Assembly (NCBI GenBank): GCA_002367355.1
Contig: DFBQ01000214.1
Location: forward strand, 4,085 to 24,515
Length of the DNA stretch: 20,431 nucleotides
DNA from: Deltaproteobacteria bacterium UBA3076
GTDB taxonomy: Bacteria > Desulfobacterota > Dissulfuribacteria > Dissulfuribacterales > UBA3076
Direction of reading: 5' to 3'
Below are positions 8,128 to 14,420 of this stretch, in pieces. The notes below the pieces were generated by a model. It was not told where the DNA came from, did not search any database, and saw nothing but the letters and a program-made list of their open reading frames with translations. Each line of letters opens with the position of its first letter. The first letter of the stretch is position 1. Position numbers and translations under genes: made by a program.

Positions 8128-8465
8128 AGGCATCCTTCATTTTGTAGTTTGGGCTACCAACTTAAGGCGGGACACCTTGTAATCTCAAGGAGTTACAGTA
8201 GGGTGGGCATTGCCCACCAATCTACGCAGATCGCTCATTGATGGTGGGCAGTGCCCACCCTACGAATTGTCCCGCTTTAAGTTGGTAGCCGTAGTTTGCA
8301 GTTTTCGAGGTTGGTTCTTTAGTCATCCATTTTGAATATCGAACCGCAGAACAAGGAACCGCAGAATATCGAAGTATTATTTCGACATTCGACATTTCTT
8401 GTTCGATATTCTGCGGTTCAAAAAATAAAAAGTGTAAACTACTTTTGGGATGATATGAAGGATGC
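8128..8465. repeat. Nested palindromic element (338 bp)
   Basis: Several inverted repeats are nested. The outermost pair is GGCATCCTTCAT (8129-8140) and ATGAAGGATGCC (8454-8465). Next inside, GGCTACCAACTTAA.GCGGGAC (8152-8173) pairs with 8269-8290 with one mismatch. Inside that, GTAGGGTGGGCATTGCCCACC (8198-8218) pairs with 8243-8263 with one mismatch. To the right, an arm rich in gaaccgcagaa/aatatcgaa (about 8330-8380) pairs with ttcgatattctgcggttc (8402-8419). No coding frame fits. This looks like repeats inserted into repeats. Confidence 0.8.
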
Positions 8466-8482
8466 CAAGAAAAACAAGGATT

Positions 8483-8519
8483 CACCTAAGTGGAAATCTG
8501 ATTAAGAAGGGATTGAAAG
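8483..8519 (+). repeat. CRISPR-like 37-bp repeat, solitary copy 1 (divergent)
   Basis: It matches the copies at 10867 and 12231 at about 30 of 37 positions, with an uninterrupted identical core TGATTAAGAAGGGATTGA. It ends ATTGAAAG, the commonest 3' end of CRISPR repeats. No leader-like sequence precedes it, and no second repeat follows within spacer distance. It lies 30 bp from the 3' end of the AbiEii gene on the opposite strand. Confidence 0.7.
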
Positions 8520-8548
8520 TTCTCCTGAATATCGAGAGCGATTTCTCT

Positions 8549-9415
8549 TCAGATCGACACGATTCGAGATATGATCTGCCTGAAAAAATCCCGCGACCAT
8601 ACGTCCAAGGCACGCCGGTTCACAATGAAGGGGGCGACTTCCCTGCGCGCTTGTTCCACATCGAGGTCATCCACTGCTTGCCGCAAGAGGTGCTGGAGTC
8701 TGTCGGGAGTCAGCGGTTCATCATCGCGGTAATCGCCGGACTGACGCATCCTGGATTCGAGGTGTCTGATCCGAACTTCCGGATACCTGCCCGCATACCA
8801 TACCAGGTCGTACCAGTCGCGCCCCTTCACGCGCGTCTTCCACTTCCGACAAAGGATCGCATGGAGCTTCCCGGCGAAAAGGTCCGGCAAGCAATAGACG
8901 CGAACAGAAAAGGGAATGGGCTGCAGAACGTACTGGGTTTCTGTTTTGAACCCGCCTGGCGGGTCGGTGTCCACTTCGAGCCTGATCTTGAGGTTCTTCG
9001 CAGGATGCAGATCGCGGAGCAGTTCCTGTGCGGCCTCAATCACAATCAACTGGCTGTATGTGTTTGTCTTCAGAAACGCCGATTCAATCGCGCCTGCCTG
9101 CGTCTTCCGGCGGCTTTCAAACTCCACGTGGAACCCGAAGCTGCTGATTTCTCGCTGCAGGGCATCCCCATAGGCCTTAAGCGAGAAAGACTCATCGGGC
9201 TTGAGCAGCGAGAAGTCCAAGTCCTCGGAGTATCGATCCAGTCCATATAGGACCCGAAGCGCGGTGCCGCCATAAAACGCAGCGTGCTCGAAGAACTTGG
9301 AACGCCAGAGTCCGAGCAAGGCCACATCCTGCAGGATTTTCCTAAGGGCGTTGACATAGTCGTCGCGGTTCCGGCATTCGTCGCGGTCCAGCATGCTGCG
9401 GATTGCGTCATGCAT
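8549..9415 (-). CDS. abiEii: AbiEii-type nucleotidyltransferase toxin
   Basis: A 288-residue nucleotidyltransferase toxin of the type IV AbiE family, intact. The active-site motifs are GGTALR (residues 49-54) and SEDLDF (63-68), giving the metal-binding D65 and D67; the conserved KIRLEVDTDPP and LFAGKLHAILCR segments follow. AbiEii proteins cause reversible growth arrest and phage resistance (abortive infection) and are countered by AbiEi. The ATG at 9415 overlaps the antitoxin stop by 8 bp, and GGAGGAGG lies just upstream, so translation is strong and coupled. The protein is expected to be cytoplasmic. A CRISPR-like repeat lies 30 bp beyond its stop. Confidence 0.93.
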   Translation of the reverse strand: MHDAIRSMLDRDECRNRDDYVNALRKILQDVALLGLWRSKFFEHAAFYGGTALRVLYGLDRYSEDLDFSLLKPDESFSLKAYGDALQREISSFGFHVEFESRRKTQAGAIESAFLKTNTYSQLIVIEAAQELLRDLHPAKNLKIRLEVDTDPPGGFKTETQYVLQPIPFSVRVYCLPDLFAGKLHAILCRKWKTRVKGRDWYDLVWYAGRYPEVRIRHLESRMRQSGDYRDDEPLTPDRLQHLLRQAVDDLDVEQARREVAPFIVNRRALDVWSRDFFRQIISRIVSI

Positions 9416-10061
9416 GAGGGGCCTCCTCCAAGCGTTTTAAGTACCGAACCAGGTTGTTGATCTTGGCCGAATCATATGCCGTGGCGATGACCTGCAATCG
9501 GAAGTGATTAAGCCTGCTGAGGGCTTCCCGGTCGATGCGAAGATCTTCGGACAGATATGCATTATAATCGGATACGCGGAGTCCTCTGAATCGCTTGTCG
9601 GTCCAAACCTTGTCCGCCAACGCCTTTTCAGGGGAGGCTACCAGGAAAGGTGTCTTGCCGGCCGTTTCGAGGATAGCGCCTACAGAATAACGGGGGCCTT
9701 TCAGCATGCGGTAGGAAAAGGTACCGAAGGGCGTGTCGAAATCACGCGAACGGCGGGTGGTCACCGAGGTAACGGTCTCCACCCGCTCCGGGATCAGACC
9801 GTGATGGCTCAGGGCATACTCAAGGCTGACATACGACGGCCCATAGATCAGGTTGGCCAGATATTCGCGGCTGAGCGGTTCCTTGCGAAAGGCCTCACCG
9901 AAACAGTACAGCCCCTTCTTGACCCTCACGATCGCCCCGCTGGCCAGCAGCCTGGTAATTCTGTCCCGGGGCTTGCGGTATCCTGCTAACGCGTCCAGCA
10001 GGACCTGGTAGTCAAATACCTCACCGCCAATGTTCCGCCGCATCTGCGCAATGACGTTCAA
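9408..10061 (-). CDS. abiEi: AbiEi-type antitoxin and repressor
   Basis: A 217-residue type IV antitoxin. The N-terminal winged-helix region has the AbiEi pattern RITRLLASGAIVRVKKGLYC (about residues 33-52). It is followed by the conserved YGPSYVSLEYALSHHGLIPE and SPEKALADKVW segments. The family neutralises AbiEii without direct complex formation and represses its own promoter. The start is a TTG at 10061, chosen because GAGGTGA is placed 7 bases before it; the next ATG (10043) would be 25 bases from that site. It is the first gene of the operon. A perfect 12-bp inverted repeat in the promoter is the likely self-regulation site. Confidence 0.92.
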   Translation of the reverse strand: MNVIAQMRRNIGGEVFDYQVLLDALAGYRKPRDRITRLLASGAIVRVKKGLYCFGEAFRKEPLSREYLANLIYGPSYVSLEYALSHHGLIPERVETVTSVTTRRSRDFDTPFGTFSYRMLKGPRYSVGAILETAGKTPFLVASPEKALADKVWTDKRFRGLRVSDYNAYLSEDLRIDREALSRLNHFRLQVIATAYDSAKINNLVRYLKRLEEAPHA

Positions 10062-10085
10062 CGGATTTCACCTCAATTGAAATCA

Positions 10086-10138
10086 TAGTATGTCCACGTT
10101 TCATGGACATACTATACAATAAATTGGTAATGGTCAAG
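10086..10138 (-). promoter_or_regulatory. AbiE promoter with 12-bp palindromic operator
   Basis: ATAGTATGTCCA (10086-10097) and TGGACATACTAT (10105-10116) form a perfect inverted repeat around 7 nt. On the minus strand a -35 TTGACC (10138-10133) and a -10 TAGTAT (10115-10110) are 17 nt apart, and the -10 lies inside the right arm. A protein on the palindrome would block polymerase. AbiEi proteins are known to bind inverted repeats at their promoter, so this is the expected target. Confidence 0.75.
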
Positions 10139-10488
10139 CCTTTCCTTGCTTATGAACCGTCGACCGTTATCATGAAGTCGGGGTCGAGTAGACAGGGGAG
10201 AGAAACCGGCCATGGGTTTACAGCCGGGGGACCCATTTATCTCGGTTAGTCTGTGTGTTTCTGCAGTGAGAATAATAAAAGGAATGGTCTCGGACCATGC
10301 CAACTACCTGATACTGGGAAGAAACAGTCATAATCTGTGCTGATTATGGCCTTAAAACGGCCTTTTGGGGGCCGAAAACACGCTCTTAAGAAAGCATTAG
10401 GATATTCTCTATGAGCCTAACTGATAATTCCTTTGGTTTTCAGTTTTAAAAGGAAAACCGGGGGACAATTCTTCAAAGTGAGGGGAGT
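10139..10488. other. Gene-free stretch, duplicated in part at 12311-12464
   Basis: No protein-coding frame is supported. From about 10291 the sequence is a copy of 12311-12464. Shared parts are gccatgccaacta.ctgata, a hairpin region (10327-10374) and aaggaaaaccgggggacaat up to the AlbA_2 start. The copy here holds about 75 bp (10385-10450) that the other lacks. The shared part is interpreted as the 5' untranslated region of the AlbA_2-type gene. Confidence 0.5.
10327..10374 (+). promoter_or_regulatory. Attenuator-like hairpins ahead of AlbA_2 fragment A
   Basis: GTCATAAT (10327-10334) pairs with ATTATGGC (10343-10350). A second short stem is CGGCC (10358-10362) with GGCCG (10370-10374). Alternatively the two GGCC blocks (10348-10351 and 10359-10362) pair and are followed by TTTT, a weak terminator shape, which would exclude the first stem. 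The same arrangement, with a compensating base-pair change, occurs at 12354-12401. Confidence 0.4.
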
Positions 10489-10640
10489 GTGAAGACCCAA
10501 GACTGGAAGTGGCTGACAACACACAGGGAAGGACAGTTCTTTGAACGGAAGTGCTGTTATGATCGCTCAGGCAAACGACCAAAGCGCAGCCCGCGATGTT
10601 TCCGAGACCCTTGCGGCCATGGCCAATGCCGATGGCAGGA
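10489..10640 (+). pseudogene. AlbA_2-domain fragment A (17-bp deletion)
   Basis: The N-terminus of an AlbA_2/COG2865-type DNA-binding protein. It reads DWKWLTTHREGQFFERKCCY then DRSGKRPKR, the hallmark EGQFFERK...YDRSGKRPKRR opening. Compared with fragment B, 17 bp are missing after codon ~31, between two copies of a gcg(c/t)ag sequence; this shifts the frame. After the gap, the correct frame resumes as ARDVSETLAAMANADG. Homology ends near 10640, where a leader-like sequence (gggacgttgttga) begins. The GTG start has GAGGGGA just upstream, at rather short spacing. Not functional as a full-length protein. Confidence 0.75.
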
Positions 10641-10813
10641 AAGATCCGGGACGTTGTTGACTAAGTTGAATTAGCTGGCTACGAGATTTTCAAGAAAGTG
10701 CACACGGCAGTAGATTTGGAAAATATGGCTATGCCAAGCACAAGGCCCAGATGCTGAAAAACCGGCCGAGGGTCAAAGGGAGCACAGAGAAAAGAGAAAA
10801 AGATATGATCTCT
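10641..10813. other. Junction sequence after AlbA_2 fragment A
   Basis: The interval opens with a partial copy (10648-10673) of the CRISPR leader-like sequence, without a repeat behind it. An open frame from about 10711 (KYGYAKHKAQMLKNRPRVKG) runs without a stop into the next leader; it has no start codon or recognisable relative and may be the tail of a lost gene. Nothing else is supported. Confidence 0.35.
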
Positions 10814-10903
10814 GGGACTTTGTGGAATTTATTGAATTACTATAGGTAAAAGAGAAGGAACGGGAAGTTCTAAGCTGAGACCTGATTAAGAAGGGATTGA
10901 GAC
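10814..10903 (+). CRISPR. Leader-like sequence plus solitary CRISPR-like repeat 2
   Basis: A leader-like stretch (10814-10866) with GTGGAATTTATTGAATTACT and ending ggaacgggaa precedes one 37-bp repeat (10867-10903), which starts GTTCTAAG and ends GGGATTGAGAC. The same pair recurs at 12177-12267 and 15751-15838. The ATTGAGAC end is typical of CRISPR repeats and shows that the leader is on the expected side. No second repeat follows within 100 bp. No cas gene is in the window. Confidence 0.65.
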
Positions 10904-10916
10904 AGAATTTTTTCCC

Positions 10917-10956
10917 TTGACCTAACGTATTTTAGTTTCTATTTTTTTGTAGAAAC
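10917..10956 (+). promoter_or_regulatory. Promoter and operator of the RHH/GNAT operon
   Basis: A -35 TTGACC (10917-10922) is separated by 17 bp from a -10 TATTTT (10940-10945). The -10 lies inside an inverted repeat, GTTTCTA (10935-10941) and TAGAAAC (10950-10956). Ribbon-helix-helix antitoxins of this kind repress their own promoter through such sites. The -35 region lies in the stretch directly following the CRISPR-like repeat, which is duplicated at 12268-12297. Confidence 0.65.
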
Positions 10957-10972
10957 ATTATTGGATGGTTCC

Positions 10973-11245
10973 ATGGTACAGGCCCATACCCAAATATCAG
11001 CATATATTTCAAAAGAGACTAAAGATCTTGTGGAACAGTATGTTCGATCATGCGGTGTCAAGAAAGGTTTTTTAGTCGAATCGGCATTGTTGCATCATCT
11101 AAAAGCCCTTGAAGAATTGCCTGCTGATGTAATTATTCCCCCACGTCTTGTGGTTAGCCTGGAATCGGGAGAAGCAGTACTGGAACAGCTTGAGAAACCA
11201 GCTGAATCCACCGACGCTATGAAAGCCCTGTTTAGGGATGATTGA
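10973..11245 (+). CDS. Ribbon-helix-helix antitoxin (DUF1778-like)
   Basis: A 90-residue antitoxin paired with the GNAT toxin downstream. The N-terminus TQISAYISKETKDLVEQYVR fits a ribbon strand followed by helix 1, and GVKKGFLVESALLHHLKAL fits helix 2. The C-terminal part, acidic and Pro-rich (LPADVIIPPRLVVSLESGEA), would wrap the toxin. The ATG at 10973 is preferred; an upstream TTG (10961) is also in frame. The gene overlaps the toxin start by 8 bp. By family behaviour, the toxin-antitoxin complex represses the promoter upstream. This is a member of the DUF1778/TacA-like group by arrangement and fold, but sequence assignment is moderate. Confidence 0.82.
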   Translation: MVQAHTQISAYISKETKDLVEQYVRSCGVKKGFLVESALLHHLKALEELPADVIIPPRLVVSLESGEAVLEQLEKPAESTDAMKALFRDD

Positions 11246-11750
11246 GGTTCGGATCCTCAAACCGTCGGATGATCGAACCCGCTTCCGGTCAGGCAATACC
11301 GACCTTGATCGTTTTTTTGTCCGCTATGCAGGCCAGAATCAGTTCCGGCATCATATTGGAATAACTTATGTCGCCATTGAGAATAATTCCATTAAGGGCT
11401 TTGCAACGGTCTCTCCTTCCCATATTGAAATAGATCAACTTCCTGCCTCTCGAATAAAGCGGTTGCCAAGATACCCGTTGCCAATTTTACGTTTAGCTCG
11501 TTTAGCAGTTGATTATTCCGCTCAAGGACGCAGCATAGGATCGTTGCTTTTAAGGGCTGTATTTAAGCTGGCCAGTGAAATGGGTGAGAAATTCGGATGC
11601 GTGGGAGTAGTCGTTGACGCCAAGCCTCATTCTATCAGCTTTTATGAGCGATATGGCTTTATTAAGCTACAGATCCTGGAAGGTAATCTTGGTGATCGTC
11701 CTGAACCGACTCCGATGTTTCTTTCTCTTGGCTCCATTCCTGAAAAATAA
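11238..11750 (+). CDS. GNAT acetyltransferase toxin (TacT/AtaT-like)
   Basis: A 170-residue Gcn5-related acetyltransferase of the toxin type, which acetylates the amino group of charged tRNAs and stops translation. It begins with the family pattern FRSGNTDLDRFFVRYAGQNQ (residues 16-35). The acetyl-CoA binding motif is QGRSIG (96-101), after LPILRLARLAVDYSA. A C-terminal FYERYGF (135-141) carries Y136, the usual catalytic tyrosine position. Its length and all motifs are normal, so it is probably active. The start ATG lies inside the antitoxin gene (8-bp overlap), fitting tight co-translation. Which tRNA it targets cannot be read from the sequence. Confidence 0.92.
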   Translation: MIEVRILKPSDDRTRFRSGNTDLDRFFVRYAGQNQFRHHIGITYVAIENNSIKGFATVSPSHIEIDQLPASRIKRLPRYPLPILRLARLAVDYSAQGRSIGSLLLRAVFKLASEMGEKFGCVGVVVDAKPHSISFYERYGFIKLQILEGNLGDRPEPTPMFLSLGSIPEK

Positions 11751-11803
11751 AGTAAGTGCAAAGACTCGGTGTAGACCAGGACAAGCACAGTTTTTCTCTG
11801 GGA

Positions 11804-11833
11804 TTTCTTGCCGGTGGGTCCACTGGCAAGAAA
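11804..11833. terminator. Inverted repeat after the GNAT toxin
   Basis: TTTCTTGCC (11804-11812) pairs with GGCAAGAAA (11825-11833), extended by a G-T pair and GTG/CAC to a stem of about 13 bp. It lies 54 bp after the toxin stop. There is no T-run downstream on the + strand, so intrinsic termination is only a possibility; it may equally be a remnant of a repeat. Confidence 0.4.
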
Positions 11834-11876
11834 GATGTCACTGGGAAGACGTCCTTTACGGTGATTTTGGGGACAG

Positions 11877-12059
11877 ATGTTTTTCTCCGCAGACATAGAA
11901 AAGGGATATGTGAAAAATGAAGACATTAGGCGAATTCTGGGTATCACACGGCCACGGGCAACACGCCTGTTGCGGGATTGGGTTGGGGCTCGATTCTTGA
12001 CTCTGCGCGGAAAGGGGCGTGGTGCCCGGTACGTTCGGAAGGAAAATGCATCATCGTAA
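11877..12059 (+). pseudogene. Winged-helix fragment, likely C-terminus of COG2865-type protein
   Basis: Sixty codons form a compact winged helix: VKNEDIRRILGITRPRATRL, then LRDWVGARFLTLRGKGRGAR and YV. Domains of this kind end AlbA_2/COG2865 proteins (NEDxRRLL...TxATRLLR...GKGRGTRY). There is no ribosome site, and 5' to it the frame is meaningless, so it is probably a gene tail. The nearest head pieces of that family lie 1.2 kb upstream and 0.4 kb downstream, and both are out of order with it. It could instead be a free small regulator. Confidence 0.5.
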
Positions 12060-12176
12060 AACTGAAATGAATCCGCCTAAATTGTCTTTGTGTCATTTTG
12101 AGAGCGAGCATTTTCACCAAAGCGCCATCCCAAAACCGCTTTGCTGTGTGATCGAACCAGGTTGGACGCAACATAG
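12060..12176. other. Short gene-free stretch
   Basis: It holds no supported gene, palindrome or promoter. It separates the winged-helix fragment from the next leader-repeat unit. Confidence 0.4.
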
Positions 12177-12267
12177 GGGATGTTGTTGAATTTGTTGAAT
12201 TACCATAGGTAGAAGGAGTAGGAACGGGAAGTTCTAAGTGGAGACCTGATTAAGAAGGGATTGAGAC
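12177..12267 (+). CRISPR. Leader-like sequence plus solitary CRISPR-like repeat 3
   Basis: The leader-like part (12177-12230) carries GTTGAATTTGTTGAATTACC and ends ggaacgggaa. The 37-bp repeat (12231-12267) differs from copy 2 at two positions only. The next 30 bp (12268-12297), including ttgacctaacgtatttt, match 10904-10933 nearly perfectly, so either a spacer-like segment was copied with it or the whole block was duplicated. After that the sequence passes into the AlbA_2 untranslated region rather than a toxin-antitoxin promoter. Confidence 0.65.
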
Positions 12268-12353
12268 AGAATTTTTCTCCTTGACCTAACGTATTTTCAT
12301 TGTTTTTGGTTTGGGGTCGGGCCATGCCAACTATCTGATACCGCAAAAGAAAC

Positions 12354-12401
12354 GGTCGTAATCTGTGCTAATTACGGCCTTAAACGGCCTTTTTGGGGCT
12401 G
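12354..12401 (+). promoter_or_regulatory. Attenuator-like hairpins ahead of AlbA_2 fragment B
   Basis: GGTCGTAAT (12354-12362) pairs with ATTACGGCC (12371-12379). The competing GGCC/GGCC hairpin (12376-12379 and 12386-12389) is followed by TTTTT. A further stem is CGGCC (12385-12389) with GGCTG (12397-12401). Relative to copy A, the fifth pair of stem 1 changes from A-T to G-C on both sides at once. Confidence 0.4.
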
Positions 12402-12464
12402 AAAGCATGTCTTTGAGAGAAAAAAAGGAAAACCGGGGGAACAATTCTTCAAAGTGAGGGGAGT

Positions 12465-12757
12465 GTGAAGACCCGAGACTGGAAGTGGCTGACAACGCAC
12501 AGGGAAGGACAGTTCTTTGAACGGAAGTGCTGTTATGATCGTTCAGGCAAACGACCAAAGCGCAGAGATGCTCGAAGCGTAGCCCGCAATGTTTCCGAGA
12601 CCTTGCGGCCATGGCCAATGCCGACGGTGGGACCCTGGCATTGGGGATAGAAAATGACGGCACACCCAGCGGCGTGGATTATCTACAGGATTGCTTAGGG
12701 ATCATTTTGAGAGCTACCGAGCGCAATGTTCGGCCAGCGGTCAAGAAAGGCTCTTAG
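12465..12757 (+). pseudogene. AlbA_2-domain fragment B (1-bp deletion)
   Basis: A longer copy of the AlbA_2/COG2865 N-terminus. It reads EGQFFERKCCYDRSGKRPKR, then RDARSVARNVSETL. One C is missing at about 12600 compared with fragment A (gagaccttgcgg against gagacccttgcgg), which throws the frame. In the next frame the domain continues AAMANADGGTLALGIENDGT, then PSGVDYLQDCLGIIL, and ends in TAG at 12755-12757 after about 96 residues. The remainder, including the HATPase segment and winged helix, is absent here. Pieces A and B carry different lesions, so together they still preserve the ancestral N-terminus. Confidence 0.8.
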
Positions 12758-12892
12758 AATACCGCTTTCGGGAGAATAGAATAATGTATAGCCCGGAGCT
12801 GATTGCTCATGCGTGATTGTAAGAAGGCTGGATTCCTTCTATATTGTGAACCGTGAGCTTAAGGTATAGAGCTATTCAGGAGCGAACGAAAA

Positions 12893-13051
12893 ATGATCAA
12901 AAGATTGAAAGTGACAGGCTACAAGTCCCTGAAAGACGTGGAAGTCTATTTTGAACCTTTGAGCGTAATCTTTGGTCTGAAGGCAGCTGGTAAAAGCAAT
13001 TTTCTTGATGCGTTGAACAGATCGAGAGTGGAAACGGAGGACGTGCACTAA
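12893..13051 (+). pseudogene. SMC/OLD-like ATPase N-terminal stub
   Basis: Fifty-two codons of an AAA_21/AAA_15-type ATPase: IKRLKVTGYKSLKDVEVYFE, then PLSVIFGLKAAGKSNFLDAL. The P-loop GLKAAGKS replaces the usual G-P/K-N-A/G-x-G-K-S. The start has AGGAG 10 bases upstream, so the 5' end is authentic. The match stops after FLDALNR and the frame ends in TAA at 13049. The next codons, in the same frame, belong to a methylase tail. Such ATPases are parts of OLD-family and other defence systems; the partner domain is gone. Confidence 0.75.
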
Positions 13052-13291
13052 TTCAATAACAACCCGGGTTATTTACTTACGTACACCGGCGACCGGGCGC
13101 AATTACGAGCCGAGATCGACGCCTATGTGGCCCACCTTTACGGCCTTTCACGGGATGATTTCGCTTACATCCTGGATACCTTTCCGGTGCTCAGGAAAAA
13201 AGAAGAAAAGGCCTTCGGCGAGTTCATGTCCAAGCGCAAGTGCCTGGAGGAGTATGACAGGATTAAACAAATTATGAATTATGAAGGATGA
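13052..13291 (+). pseudogene. Eco57I-like restriction-methylase, C-terminal fragment
   Basis: About 79 codons fit the C-terminus of the methylase family whose N-terminus is at 6023. It reads RAQLRAEIDAYVAHLYGLSR, then DDFAYILDTFPVLRKKEEKA and SKRKCLEEYD. In intact proteins this is the final stretch after the target-recognition region. It has no start codon and follows directly after the stop of the ATPase stub in the same frame. The end merges with a gaattatgaaggatgaat repeat. The pair of fragments suggests one gene of about 3 kb split and separated by nearly 6.2 kb, or two related genes. Confidence 0.7.
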
Positions 13292-13351
13292 ATAAAAAGG
13301 CAAATACAAAGGAATGGAGTAATGACGGGAAGTTTTAACATTCATCCTTCA
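13283..13351. repeat. gaaggatgaat inverted repeat
   Basis: ATGAAGGATGAAT (13281-13293) and ATTCATCCTTCAT (13340-13352) are inverted copies about 46 bp apart. The motif belongs to the same catccttcat family seen at 11, 8129, 8454 and 20282. From 13353 to 13565 nothing convincing is coded; a short frame at 13366-13449 (MAEDQVKDLKKAVCMKAFYE) has no recognisable relative and could be another gene tail. Confidence 0.55.
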
Positions 13352-13583
13352 TCATTCCAAAGGCGATGGCTGAAGATCAGGTTAAAGATTTAAAGAAAGC
13401 AGTTTGCATGAAAGCTTTTTACGAATGGATAAGACAATTCGACAATTAATGTTTAGGGCCGAGGGCGCATTGGCTTATTAACTTTTGGGATTCAATCAGT
13501 CGAAAAGCTGGAAACACTTTTTCCTAATTCACAAAAAAGTTATTGTTTGCAAAAGGGGCTGTTTTATGGTCCTATTTGCAAAT

Positions 13584-13607
13584 TATAATTTTAAAAGCAG
13601 GCTACTC
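13584..13607 (+). promoter_or_regulatory. -10 box and ribosome site of second AbiEi
   Basis: A consensus TATAAT lies at 13584-13589, and AGCAGG at 13595-13600 lies 7 bases before the ATG at 13608. No -35 close to consensus is seen at the right distance. Together they favour 13608 over the more upstream in-frame ATGs. Confidence 0.5.
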
Positions 13608-14420
13608 ATGCCAAAAGGGAAATCACAAAAATCGCCTGATTTGGCCACCTGGATTGATTCAAGGCAGTCGCAGGGCCTCTATTTTTTCCACCGTCAGGAG
13701 GCTTTGAAAACCTTGAACGTCAGTGAGCTGGCCTTTAAGAAAGCCGCGGCAAGGTTATCCAAAAAGAAAAGAATTGCCCGAATTCATGGCGGCTTCTTTA
13801 TCATCATCCCCCTGGAGTATGCCGCTACTGGAATTCTGCCTGCCGAATGGTTTATAGACGATTTGATGGACTATATAGGGCAACCCTTTTATGTGGGGCT
13901 TTTGAGTGCAGCAGCGCTTCATGGCGCAGGTCATCAGCAGCTCCAGCAATTTCATGTCGTTACGACCGGTCCCTTGCGAGATATGAAAATGAACGGACTT
14001 GCCATCCGTTTTTTTTCAAAGTCAAAATTCGCTAATGTGCCGCAGATCCGAATGAAAGTGCAAACGGGATATATCCCCGTTTCCACACCTGAGGCCACCG
14101 CCTTTGATCTGATACGTTACTCGAGGCGTGTTGGCGGTCTGGGTCGGGTGCTGACGGTCTTGCAGGAGTTAGGCGAAGTCATGGATCCGGGAAATCTGGA
14201 AAAGGCGGCGAAGGCGGATGAAAAAGTGACCTATGCACAGCGCCTGGGTTTTTTATTGGAAAAGGCGGGTTTTCCAAATTTGACCGGTGCGTTATTCCAA
14301 TGGGTGGATGTGAAATATCCTTTGCCTGTCAAGCTGGAACCCTCAATGCCGACACGGGGATCTAAGAAGGATGAACGTTGGAGGATACTGGTCAACATCG
14401 ATGTTGAGGGTGATTTATGA
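13608..14420 (+). CDS. AbiEi-family antitoxin, second locus
   Basis: A 270-residue AbiEi-type antitoxin of a different subfamily from that at 9408. The N-terminal region has a winged-helix-like AFKKAAARLSKKKRIARIHG followed by GFFIII. The core DLMDYIGQPFYVGLLSAAAL then HGAGHQQLQQFHVVTT and the STPEATAFDLIRY segment are typical of the family. Upstream in-frame ATGs (13485, 13566) were passed over because the -10 box would lie inside the gene. The gene ends GATTTATGA, in which ATGA also starts the toxin. It appears intact while the partner toxin is damaged. Predicted role: repression of the operon and neutralising of AbiEii. Confidence 0.85.
   Translation: MPKGKSQKSPDLATWIDSRQSQGLYFFHRQEALKTLNVSELAFKKAAARLSKKKRIARIHGGFFIIIPLEYAATGILPAEWFIDDLMDYIGQPFYVGLLSAAALHGAGHQQLQQFHVVTTGPLRDMKMNGLAIRFFSKSKFANVPQIRMKVQTGYIPVSTPEATAFDLIRYSRRVGGLGRVLTVLQELGEVMDPGNLEKAAKADEKVTYAQRLGFLLEKAGFPNLTGALFQWVDVKYPLPVKLEPSMPTRGSKKDERWRILVNIDVEGDL

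Noticed and set aside
8462..9250. Long open frame of 262 codons on the + strand
   Set aside because: It lies opposite the AbiEii gene, whose minus-strand product has clear GGTALR and SEDLDF motifs; the + frame product is Arg/Pro-rich and resembles nothing.
9504..9989. 161-codon frame opposite AbiEi
   Set aside because: Antisense to a well-supported antitoxin with a strong ribosome site; no recognisable domain.
10867..10960. A CreTA-like RNA toxin-antitoxin at the solitary repeat
   Set aside because: No small-ORF or RNA-toxin signature and no cas genes are seen; the adjacent toxin is an ordinary GNAT protein. Layout resemblance only.
13314..13340. Possible sixth leader end (ggagtaatgacgggaagtttt)
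   Set aside because: It resembles the end of the leader-like sequence but no repeat core (GATTAAGAAGGGATTGA) follows, and the upstream leader part is absent.
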